Source of the DNA: Bacteriovoracaceae bacterium
Lineage (GTDB): Bacteria; Bdellovibrionota; Bacteriovoracia; Bacteriovoracales; Bacteriovoracaceae
Direction: 5' to 3'
DNA: 7,700 bases
Assembly (NCBI GenBank): GCA_947442115.1
Contig: CANEVK010000137.1
Span: forward strand, 1 to 7,700
The notes beneath the pieces were generated by a model, which saw only the letters and a program-made list of their open reading frames with translations, was not told the DNA's origin and searched no databases. Both the position numbers and the translations under genes were made by a program. Numbering within the stretch: position 1 is the first letter of the stretch; every line of letters begins with the position of its first letter. Of this stretch, positions 1-5,749 are shown one piece after another.

Positions 1-66
1 ATTATTACGCTTTATCATATCAATCGTCGTCGAAAGCTCTGCAACCATCAATTATGAGGTTCTAAA
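1..66 (+). other. Leader region or 3' tail of an upstream gene
   Basis: All three forward frames are open from the window edge, ending at stops near 55-57, 63-65 and 68-70, so an upstream gene could end here but its frame cannot be chosen. If the frame ending TGA at 68-70 is real, its stop overlaps the TTG start at 67 (TTGA), which would be translational coupling. The stretch also carries the GAGG ribosome binding site (56-59) for the next gene. Confidence 0.3.
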
Positions 67-261
67 TTGAAAACCTTCTACCGTCCTGAAATGAGTGTGG
101 GTCTTTTGGATTCGTTTTCTCCTTCGGCAGGGAAGCCGAACAAATTCATTGAATATATCCAAAGAAATGATATCAAAGTCGATAAGCTAGATGACTTATC
201 TATGTCTAGAGATAACAAGGAGTCATTGATATGCCAAGCAGATCAAGCACGATTAAAGTAG
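67..261 (+). CDS. Small hypothetical protein, 64 aa
   Basis: Function not recognised. The start is TTG at 67, chosen because GAGG lies seven bases upstream; the ATG at 91 has no comparable site. The product is hydrophilic and soluble-looking, with no signal peptide or membrane segment. It has an N-terminal part rich in Ser, Pro and Gly (residues about 9-25, including FSPSAGKP) and a charged C-terminal half. Its last 31 bases overlap the next gene in another frame, so the two are probably one transcript with coupled translation. Short overlapping genes like this are typical of phage-like or mobile regions, but nothing in the protein proves such an origin. The good ribosome binding site and the overlap argue that it is real; the absence of a known domain keeps confidence moderate. 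Confidence 0.5.
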   Translation: MKTFYRPEMSVGLLDSFSPSAGKPNKFIEYIQRNDIKVDKLDDLSMSRDNKESLICQADQARLK

Positions 262-458
262 CTCAAGAAGCAAATAGACTTGCAAAGATGGGTAAAACTA
301 AAGAACAGATTGCCGGAACTCTAGGAGTCTCTCCATCCAGAGTAGATGAGTACCTTGCTAGGAACTCACATGCCTTGTCATGTGAGGTTTGTCATGGGTT
401 CGGAGTTAGAGACAGATTATCAACGGGCTCAAAAAGCCCAATTTGCTCATCAGATTAA
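231..458 (+). CDS. Small helix-turn-helix protein with CxxCHGFG motif, 75 aa
   Basis: A likely DNA-binding protein. The ATG at 231 follows a near-perfect AAGGAG (217-222) with an eight-base spacer. Residues about 10-43 read as a helix-turn-helix: a first helix (AQEANRLAKMG), then KTKEQIAGTLGVSPSRVDEYL, where EQIAGTLGVSPSRV has the spacing of the HTH supersecondary motif (A at helix 2, G in the turn, S/R in the recognition helix). Residues 51-58 are CEVCHGFG, the CxxCxGxG half-motif of DnaJ-type zinc fingers, with one further Cys at 72. A second CxxC pair is missing, so metal binding by the monomer is uncertain. The gene overlaps the upstream small gene by 31 bases, and its stop codon overlaps the convergent kinase gene at 455-458. 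It could regulate the neighbouring genes or be phage-derived (some phage antitermination proteins also carry CxxCxGxG); neither is shown. Confidence 0.65.
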   Translation: MPSRSSTIKVAQEANRLAKMGKTKEQIAGTLGVSPSRVDEYLARNSHALSCEVCHGFGVRDRLSTGSKSPICSSD

Positions 459-516
459 AGAGCATAACAATAAAACCCATTCGCCCGATACCTCTTTCCC
501 GCTACGTCATAGTTGA
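394..516 (+). CDS. Possible small overlapping ORF, 40 aa
   Basis: An ATG at 394 preceded by GTGAGG (382-387, six-base spacer) opens a 40-codon frame ending TGA at 514-516. It begins MGSELETDYQRAQKAQF and has a charged, helix-prone first half. It lies in a different frame inside the end of the helix-turn-helix gene and then runs antisense to the last 20 codons of the kinase gene. The ribosome binding site favours it and would continue the pattern of overlapping starts seen at 67 and 231. The composition of its last third, dictated by the kinase codons on the other strand, argues against it. No domain is recognisable. Confidence 0.25.
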   Translation: MGSELETDYQRAQKAQFAHQIKEHNNKTHSPDTSFPLRHS

Positions 517-1675
517 TTCTCAATCGCAGTTTCGTTCGCTCACCCTTTTCTCCAGGCTCAATCACAAGAACGTCCTCTGGATTCATGAGTGAAAAGGAGA
601 TACTTTTTTCAAGTTCATCAACAAAAGAGTGTGTGGCCTCGAGTGTGGTATCTCCATTGATCCCAAAGACAGTCCCTTCGTAATCAAAAGTAAAATAAGC
701 CTTGTCGTTTGAGTGAGCATATTTTTCTTTTTTTTCTACAAATTTCCCATCAATCCTGTTTGATTTTATCTTGCTGCCTTCTGTTGCCTCATGGAGGGCC
801 TTACGTAATTCTCTGGCCATCAAAAATAAATCCTCAAAATGACCAAGTTTGAAAAGATCATCTTTTTTGTCTGATTTCTTTTCTAGAGACTTATTTGTTA
901 TTTCTTTCCATCGTGACAAATCGTTGATGAGTTCTTTCATATTCTTGTACCGATGCTGCACTAGAGACGTCGTACATTTGAAGAGAATGTATTCAAACAA
1001 TTGATTTATTGTTTTAATTTTATCACTTTGATGAAGTTGTTTATTAAAGTAGGGGAATCCCCCTGCGTAGATCTCCCAGATCGTGAGACCAAAGGAATAG
1101 ATGTCACATTGAAAATCCGGCGCTTTAATTTCTTTATTGAGAAGGCGAGGATCACCATATATGATCGTTTTAGAGAATTCATGCATATGATTCAACTCAT
1201 CTTTGAATGAGGTCCCTAGATCGATTAGTTTTGGGAATTTATCAAAGCTCAAGATAACATTGCCTGGTTTTATATCATTATGAATAATTTTATTTTTATG
1301 AAGATAATTAACACAATCAGCGAGTTCAGCGATTATTTTAATTTTCTCGACCAGCATGAGAGTTTTTTTTCCAATAACAGCATCAAGTGATTCACCCTGA
1401 ACGTATTCAAATATGAGACATTCATTTTCATGTTTTTTATTTTTCCCAACGTATTCTAAGACCTTTACAAGATTTGGGTGTTTCAGTTCTTTCTGATTTA
1501 AGTATTCGTTGACGTTGGCATTAACTTCAAGGGGTATTTTATTGATTTTAACAGCGACGTGCATTTTTCTTTTGAGATCGTATGTAAAATAAACTTCACC
1601 GAATGTACCGGCACCTAAGCGGCTTATCGTTAAAAATCTATCATTTATAATGGATCCAGGTAAAAATTCACTCAT
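455..1675 (-). CDS. Ser/Thr protein kinase with C-terminal accessory domain
   Basis: A cytoplasmic Hanks-type (PknB-like) Ser/Thr kinase of 406 aa. The kinase domain spans about residues 14-258. It has a glycine loop GAGTFGEV (21-28), the ATP-anchoring lysine in VAVK (K43), a probable helix-C glutamate (E57), the catalytic loop HNDIKPGN (132-139, catalytic D134, N139), a metal-binding DLG in place of DFG (D152-G154), and DIYSFGLTIWE (191-201). HND replaces HRD, so this is a non-RD kinase, and the usual APE end of the activation segment is not recognisable near GDPRLL. There is no transmembrane helix and no PASTA repeat. Residues 259-320 are a charged linker. Residues about 325-406 form a small domain that resembles the C-terminus of the upstream 378-aa protein. 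The start ATG at 1675 has only a weak GAG upstream. An 88-bp gap to the upstream gene holds a candidate promoter. The 3' end overlaps a convergent gene by a few bases. Confidence 0.93.
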   Translation of the reverse strand: MSEFLPGSIINDRFLTISRLGAGTFGEVYFTYDLKRKMHVAVKINKIPLEVNANVNEYLNQKELKHPNLVKVLEYVGKNKKHENECLIFEYVQGESLDAVIGKKTLMLVEKIKIIAELADCVNYLHKNKIIHNDIKPGNVILSFDKFPKLIDLGTSFKDELNHMHEFSKTIIYGDPRLLNKEIKAPDFQCDIYSFGLTIWEIYAGGFPYFNKQLHQSDKIKTINQLFEYILFKCTTSLVQHRYKNMKELINDLSRWKEITNKSLEKKSDKKDDLFKLGHFEDLFLMARELRKALHEATEGSKIKSNRIDGKFVEKKEKYAHSNDKAYFTFDYEGTVFGINGDTTLEATHSFVDELEKSISFSLMNPEDVLVIEPGEKGERTKLRLRINYDVAGKRYRANGFYCYAL

Positions 1676-1699
1676 AGTATTCTCAAACTTTTAGGGACA

Positions 1700-1729
1700 A
1701 TATTAGAATCTGAAAAGCTATCCATTCAA
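1700..1729 (-). promoter_or_regulatory. Candidate sigma70-like promoter for the kinase gene
   Basis: On the reverse strand TTGAAT (1729-1724) and TAATAT (1705-1700) are separated by 18 bases, close to the -35/-10 consensus. Transcription would start about 20 bases before the kinase ATG. This would let the kinase be expressed independently of the upstream 378-aa gene, although read-through is equally possible. AT-rich DNA gives such matches by chance. Confidence 0.4.
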
Positions 1730-1763
1730 TACAGGGCTCGATAGAGTCACATTTTTTCTGATT

Positions 1764-2900
1764 TCAAATTTTATAAAAAGGAAACCTTTGTATTTTACCC
1801 TTCCCTTTAACTTGTATTTTGTTAATAACTCCATTTTTATTTTCAACAATCTCTAATTCTATTTTTTCTTTAAAGTATTTTAAAAATTGTCTTATGCCTT
1901 TAACTTTCGCATCCGCATTAAGAGCTCCAACGGATCCATCGGGTAGTGTGACATGGATATAAGGTCTTTGTCCAAAACCTCCAGGTGCGATTACGTCCTC
2001 GTCACTTGCGTTGCTTGAAGCTATGTCTTCGCATCTTTTAAGGAATTCATTCCATGTTAATGTATCGCTTTTATTCGCTTCGGCCATCAATTTGTCATCC
2101 ATCGCAGCTTCATCATGCTGTTTATCAAGATCTAGAGTTTTAATCTGCGTAGACCTTGTGTTTTCTTCCCATTTTAGATCAATTGTTTCTATTGGTATTT
2201 TAATGCTTCCGACCTTACTTATTTCGTTGGCTCCAATGAGATTAAGAAACTCGCTCCACGCTTCATTTCCAACGATTACTTGAATCTTTCTTGCAACTTC
2301 AGAGCATACTATATCACTTTCTCCAAGGTCATTACCAATCGAATAGTACCCTTTACCTTTACGAATAGGACGGGGGAATAAAAATAGATTAAATGGATGA
2401 ATGAGCCTTATGAATCTTTTTGAATACCATTCTTCATTTTCAGGAATTCCTTTCTTTACAGAATAAATATGACATAATTTCCATCTACCACCATCGGAGC
2501 TGCGAAAATTACCTGGGTCAGCATTTTTTTTGCTCCAGCAATATAAGCTTTCCCCTTCTCGAGCGCCTATATCTCGAAGCGGTATATCTTTTTTAAAAAG
2601 TAATTTCTCAAGTTCCAGCGAGGATTTAAAGTTTGACTTAAGTTGGTTATAGATCCAAATAGCAGGCGCATTATCGCAATTATACAATCTGTTTTGAAGA
2701 ATTCCAGTCGGTACTCCTCGCGCGCTTGTACCACTACCTAAGCTTCGTACAAAAAAATTAATTTCGCCCATATGCAAAGATTTAATTCCTCGATGAAAAT
2801 CCAGCATTTTTTCTTTCCCTGGAAGGTTCTTTATAACGAATTCATTGAGAAAATCTTCAAGTGATCCATTCCATTGTTTTGGACATTCTAAAATTGACAT
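1764..2900 (-). CDS. Unknown 378-aa protein, possible HNH-like fold, sharing a C-terminal domain with the kinase
   Basis: Not assigned to a named family. The start was set at ATG 2900 because GGAG (2910-2907) lies six bases upstream; a GTG at 2912 in the same frame would add four residues. Residues 50-85 hold a conserved-looking stretch (VRSLGSGTSARGVPTG, then DNAPAIWIYNQL). Residues 139-176 contain RWKLCHIYSV and, after RFIRL, IHPFNLFLFP. A His after a hydrophobic strand (H144) followed by an H-P-x-N motif (H168, N171) resembles the His-Me/HNH nuclease layout, but this is inference and no metal site can be fixed. Residues 245-300 are a charged, probably flexible linker. Residues about 313-378 resemble the kinase C-terminus. 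There is no signal peptide, so it is cytoplasmic. It lies 65 bp after the secreted nuclease gene and 88 bp before the kinase, all in one direction, which is consistent with an operon. Confidence 0.7.
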   Translation of the reverse strand: MSILECPKQWNGSLEDFLNEFVIKNLPGKEKMLDFHRGIKSLHMGEINFFVRSLGSGTSARGVPTGILQNRLYNCDNAPAIWIYNQLKSNFKSSLELEKLLFKKDIPLRDIGAREGESLYCWSKKNADPGNFRSSDGGRWKLCHIYSVKKGIPENEEWYSKRFIRLIHPFNLFLFPRPIRKGKGYYSIGNDLGESDIVCSEVARKIQVIVGNEAWSEFLNLIGANEISKVGSIKIPIETIDLKWEENTRSTQIKTLDLDKQHDEAAMDDKLMAEANKSDTLTWNEFLKRCEDIASSNASDEDVIAPGGFGQRPYIHVTLPDGSVGALNADAKVKGIRQFLKYFKEKIELEIVENKNGVINKIQVKGKGKIQRFPFYKI

Positions 2901-2965
2901 CTCTAGCTCCACTTCATTTTTAAAAATGATTTATCGGCAAAAAGTCTAGATTAATAAAAGATCAA

Positions 2966-3508
2966 TCACTCAATTTTTGAGCAACTTCCTTGAATTGCTT
3001 TTTGTGAGTCAATTTCACTTTGTGATACGTTTAAACGATATTTATTTTTGATCCTCATCCAATGCTTTATGTACCGACAAGCATATTCTTTGTTGTTGGG
3101 AAGCCACTTCTCAATGCTTTTGGCACCTTTGCTCCGGTTATATTTTTTATTTGTGATGACAAGATTTTCAGGATCATTAGCAAACTTCTCCTTCTTTTCT
3201 TTTGACCATTCCGCTCCACCTGAGTCGTAGGCATGTTTTAACGGGATAAGATGATCTACATCTGCTTGCTTAATGTCTGTTATAACTTCGGGGTAGTAAT
3301 AGTCATCCCATGCACCACCCTTGATTTTGCACCCTTTTTTTGAACTAAGGATCGGCGTTTTTGACCGAGCTTTTAGAATTTCCTCCCTGGTGTTTAGACA
3401 ATTTTTGTCCAAGTCAATCCAGTGTTTCCATTCTTTACGCACATATTTAGCCTCGGCCAAGGATGGAAAGGTGAGAATCAGACAAATCTGGAGGATGGCA
3501 TATTTCAT
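2966..3508 (-). CDS. Secreted HNH (DUF1524/GmrSD C-terminal type) endonuclease
   Basis: Probable extracellular or periplasmic DNA/RNA nuclease of 180 aa. Residues 1-20 form a signal peptide with a cleavage site after AEA. The mature part follows the small secreted HNH family: WKHWIDLDKNCLNTREEIL (27-45), then the active site DVDHLIPL (83-90, with H86 the probable general base), GGAEW (97-101), DPENLVITNKKYNRSKGA (112-129, with N115, N124 and K127 as the asparagine/lysine positions of HNH folds) and the C-terminal helix YACRYIKHWMRIKNKY (142-157). Length is normal for stand-alone secreted members. Four cysteines remain in the mature chain (37, 60, 144, 176), which fits disulfides outside the cytoplasm. 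The ATG at 3508 has no clear Shine-Dalgarno sequence. Roles known for such enzymes include degrading environmental or prey DNA. It is the first gene of a same-strand cluster, but its export suggests a job separate from the two cytoplasmic genes downstream. Confidence 0.9.
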   Translation of the reverse strand: MKYAILQICLILTFPSLAEAKYVRKEWKHWIDLDKNCLNTREEILKARSKTPILSSKKGCKIKGGAWDDYYYPEVITDIKQADVDHLIPLKHAYDSGGAEWSKEKKEKFANDPENLVITNKKYNRSKGAKSIEKWLPNNKEYACRYIKHWMRIKNKYRLNVSQSEIDSQKAIQGSCSKIE

Positions 3509-3589
3509 GATGTTAGTTCATCGTCTTAATGGGTTATTTAATTTAATTTTGAATCTTTTGATTGCTCGGCCGGTACTTCTCATTCCCAG

Positions 3590-3995
3590 CTACAAAGCGA
3601 TATCCTTTTTCTTTAGAAGGACTTCTTTTAATTCCTTTTTATTCCTGATCGCTTTGATCTCTATGTCATGATCAATCAGGTCCCAATTATTGAAACCAAG
3701 ATTAATCGCCTTAATTAAGATCTTTGTTGCCCACTCAGTTTCTGACTGGGTCGCGAGGTAACAGGCATAATTATAACAGCTATTAGTAAAGTTCAGGTCG
3801 CAACCCTCGCTTGAAATATCCTACCTCCTCAGGGGTACTGTTTTGGACATTTGAATCTTTTCTATTGTTCCATCCGGCATAATCACAACTAGGTCCATGT
3901 CCCGCAAGACAACCTTTTTGGAAGGCCTGTACATCCTTGAACATCAATCCTCTGGTGTAACAATCTCCTGGGATTTCCTGAGAGCATGAGGACAA
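3590..3995 (-). pseudogene. Frameshifted remnant of a cysteine-rich Sel1/Hcp-like repeat protein
   Basis: The reverse-strand frame from a TTG at 3995 reads SSCSQEIPGDCYTRGLMF, then AFQKGCLAGHGPSCDYAGW, and ends early at 3783. One base too many near 3802-3806 (GGGTTGC) breaks the frame. Past it the other frame continues the same pattern: GCDLNFTNSCYNYACYLA, then ATKILIKAINLGFNNWDLI, ending VLLKKKDIAL with TAG at 3590-3592. Paired cysteines spaced by about eight residues, with G-CYxxG and YFKxGC cores, are the signature of Sel1-like/Hcp repeat proteins, which are usually secreted. Only about two repeats and a degenerate C-terminal helix pair remain. A signal peptide and proper start are missing, so the 5' part is also lost or rearranged. 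A single sequencing error could account for the frameshift but not for the missing N-terminus. Confidence 0.65.
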
Positions 3996-4137
3996 CTCTT
4001 TCCTGGCACTCTGGACATCTTGCAGTCACTTTATCTTTTAAATTACATTCATTCACATGAATGACCATTTCATCAAATTGCCTTGTCTCTTTATTTATTC
4101 TTGCCACAAGAACCATTACATTCTTTGACTTGCTCAC
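3889..4137 (-). CDS. Small ORF with CPxC zinc-ribbon-like motif, perhaps a truncated CoiA-like N-terminus
   Basis: The frame can start at GTG 4137, preceded closely by AAGGGGGG; it is open up to a TTG at 4182. From the GTG it encodes about 82 aa: VSKSKNVMVLVARINKETRQ, then HVNECNLKDKVTARCPECQE and RVVLMLSGN. A leading strand ending in ARINKETRQF followed by a CPxC zinc-knuckle is the layout of the N-terminus of CoiA-like competence proteins, but the similarity is weak. After about codon 50 the sequence turns basic and unstructured, and its DNA overlaps the Hcp-like repeat remnant in another frame. One reading is therefore a junction: the 5' end of one gene joined to the 3' end of another. It is probably not functional as written. 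Confidence 0.35.
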   Translation of the reverse strand: MSKSKNVMVLVARINKETRQFDEMVIHVNECNLKDKVTARCPECQERVVLMLSGNPRRLLHQRIDVQGCTGLPKRLSCGTWT

Positions 4138-4182
4138 TGCGCCCCCCTTGGTTAAAAAAATCATCTCACAAGGTATGGACAA

Positions 4183-4252
4183 AAAATGACTAGCTTTAAA
4201 TTCTTGTTTTATGTTGGCATAGGCAGGTGTTTTAAAATCAAATCAAATCAAA
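4183..4252. other. Short AT-rich spacer after the prepilin gene
   Basis: About 70 bases without a supported gene, containing most of the AAATC repeat. No hairpin followed by a T-tract was found on either strand, so no intrinsic terminator can be called for the prepilin gene. Confidence 0.4.
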
Positions 4253-4258
4253 TCAAAT
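4235..4258. repeat. AAATC pentanucleotide microsatellite, about 4.8 copies
   Basis: Four exact AAATC units followed by AAAT, without interruption. On the reverse strand this is a GATTT tract that contains the TGA stop of the prepilin-like gene (4255-4253) in its first unit. Because the stop is at the gene-proximal edge, slippage would change the 3' untranslated region rather than the protein. Short tandem repeats of this kind arise by polymerase slippage. Confidence 0.9.
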
Positions 4259-5503
4259 ACCAAATGTTCCCGCACCGGGGCATGAAGCTTGGCTTGCATT
4301 GGTTCTTCCTGCGCTTGTGTTAAAGTACTTATCCCCGCCAAGACCTTCCAAGTAATGATAGAAACCAGTGAATTGATTTGAGACATTTCCTGTACAACCT
4401 GCAGGGGTTTTAGTTGTACAGCTTCGGGTATAACGGCAGGTTGTTCGAGTACCTTCTCTGATAGAAATATTACATGCGTACACACAAGTGTGACCTTTGT
4501 CATAAATGGTCCAAGCACTCCAGGCACTACACCCAGAGCAGACTGGTGCAGGAGCTGGAGGTTCGCACTTGAGTTTAATTTTACCCGACTCAACAATAAG
4601 AGAGTAGGTAGAGCCGGCCTGACATACCTGTGTATTAGTATCAATGAGATTTGCTGGATATTGAAGTATTTGTTGGTTAATCGTATTCACAGAGGACTGA
4701 AGAGTGGCAGTATCAGTCATAATCATACTGATAAGTTCAGTGAAGCTTTTACCATTAAAAGTACAACCTGGTTTATTGGGATCATAAACCCCTCCAAGTT
4801 GTGTACATATATTACCGTTCATGTCTGCGAGATCAACACCACCTCCACTACCATTGGATGAACATGAATTTATAACCCTTGCTGTAAGGGCATCTGTACA
4901 ATCTTGGCAGATAATCCATTTTGTTGTAGACCAGGTGTTTGGTCCCGAGAGGAGAAGTTTATTGGCCCCCGTACAACTGGCCATAAGGGCCGCACTATCA
5001 GTGTTTTCGATATAATTTTTCTTACAGAGATTAGCGTTTAAGCTGATCTCTTTTTTTATTGTGCGTCCGCCATAGGTCGTTTTCTCTGGTTTATTAAATG
5101 TCACTTCAAAAGTCGCTAGGGCACTAGATCCATTACTCCCATTATCATCGATATCTTTAAGCACCATGGATTTAATTTGAACTTGTGGCCCCGCTGTCAC
5201 AGATGCAATGAATTTTGGGGAAAAGACTCCGCCGATAACCTGATAGACAAATAGTATCGGATCACCTTCTTTTTTTGATCCAAAGGTTGCTTCACAATTA
5301 TTAGGATTTTTTAAGACATCATTAATTTGATTTGTGAGTAAAGAGATTTCATCCTTGGCTTCAATAGTCTTTGCCGCTTTATTAGAGTTTTCCATCAGCC
5401 GCATAACTCCGAGAGAGATTCCCCCTAGAAGACCTGCGGCGACCATGATTTCTACCATGGACATACCGCTCTGGAAGAGAATGGAAGCAGACTTTTTCAT
5501 CAT
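4253..5503 (-). CDS. Type IV prepilin-like protein with cysteine-rich, TSP1-like C-terminal region
   Basis: A surface or pseudopilus component of 416 aa. The N-terminus is a class III prepilin leader: MMKKSASILFQSG followed by MSMVEIMVAAGLLGG. Prepilin peptidase would cut after G13 and methylate M14; E18 is the conserved Glu5 of the mature chain. Hydrophobic residues 19-38 form the alpha1 stem. The protein is much longer than a major pilin (about 150 aa), which suits a minor or tip pilin or an adhesin. From about residue 160 it is cysteine-rich (ICQDC, CTQLGGVYDPNKPGC, CSGC, YAC). Residues about 325-362 read CSAWSAWT ... IREGTRTTCRYTRSC, resembling a thrombospondin type 1 repeat (WSxW, then RTRxC), a module often used for adhesion. 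Two ATGs stand in tandem at 5503 and 5500; GGA upstream fits the second slightly better. No pilus assembly genes adjoin it. A divergent gene also encodes an exported protein. Confidence 0.88.
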   Translation of the reverse strand: MMKKSASILFQSGMSMVEIMVAAGLLGGISLGVMRLMENSNKAAKTIEAKDEISLLTNQINDVLKNPNNCEATFGSKKEGDPILFVYQVIGGVFSPKFIASVTAGPQVQIKSMVLKDIDDNGSNGSSALATFEVTFNKPEKTTYGGRTIKKEISLNANLCKKNYIENTDSAALMASCTGANKLLLSGPNTWSTTKWIICQDCTDALTARVINSCSSNGSGGGVDLADMNGNICTQLGGVYDPNKPGCTFNGKSFTELISMIMTDTATLQSSVNTINQQILQYPANLIDTNTQVCQAGSTYSLIVESGKIKLKCEPPAPAPVCSGCSAWSAWTIYDKGHTCVYACNISIREGTRTTCRYTRSCTTKTPAGCTGNVSNQFTGFYHYLEGLGGDKYFNTSAGRTNASQASCPGAGTFGI

Positions 5504-5749
5504 TCCATTATGACGTAGTTCCCAAAAATTACTATTAAAATTTTAACCAGCATGAGTAAAAGTCACTACTTAGTCCTCCATCAGATTTGCACTCCAACTG
5601 CCAATAATTTTTGATAGTATCAATCGATAGTTGAGCGTAATTTTAATGGCTTAACAACGAAGAAATGGAACCTCTTTGAAAATACATGAAGTTCGATCAT
5701 AATAGAATTGGGTGGAAATGTTTCATTCTTCATCAAAGGTTTGTGCAAA
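5504..5749. other. Divergent intergenic region between prepilin-like and secreted-protein genes
   Basis: About 245 bases with no supported gene. It holds a candidate forward promoter (5676-5703). It also has a perfect AT-only palindrome, TTAAAATTTTAA, near 5533-5544, whose reverse strand reads a TAAAAT -10-like hexamer without a good -35. The reverse-strand promoter for the prepilin-like gene must lie here but cannot be fixed. A same-frame forward extension from a TTG at 5708 is judged non-coding. Confidence 0.6.
5676..5703 (+). promoter_or_regulatory. Candidate sigma70-like promoter for the secreted Ser/Thr-rich protein
   Basis: TTGAAA (5676-5681) and CATAAT (5698-5703) are separated by 16 bases, a near-consensus pair. 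Transcription would start about 5710, giving a leader of some 40 bases before the ATG at 5750. Confidence 0.5.

Noticed and set aside
425..439. Hairpin GGGCT-CAAAA-AGCCC as a terminator
   Set aside because: It has only five base pairs, no T-tract follows on either strand, and it lies inside the helix-turn-helix gene.
2011..2283. Forward open frame of 90 codons
   Set aside because: It lies entirely antisense to the well-supported 378-aa gene, shows no domain and has no convincing ribosome binding site.
3321..3671. Forward open frame of 116 codons
   Set aside because: Antisense to the HNH nuclease and the repeat-protein remnant. Its hydrophobic, Phe/Leu-rich composition is what antisense of Lys/Glu-rich coding gives.
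3730..3750. Inverted repeat CCCACTCAG/CTGACTGGG with a three-base loop
   Set aside because: One internal mismatch, no T-tract, and it lies within former coding sequence of the repeat protein; probably chance.
4243..5015. Frames of 64 to 133 codons on both strands inside the prepilin-like gene
   Set aside because: Shadows of the 416-aa reading frame, which has a clear prepilin leader.
5708..5749. Earlier TTG start for the secreted Ser/Thr-rich protein
   Set aside because: It would put 14 extra residues in front of a normal signal peptide and sits almost on the predicted transcription start.
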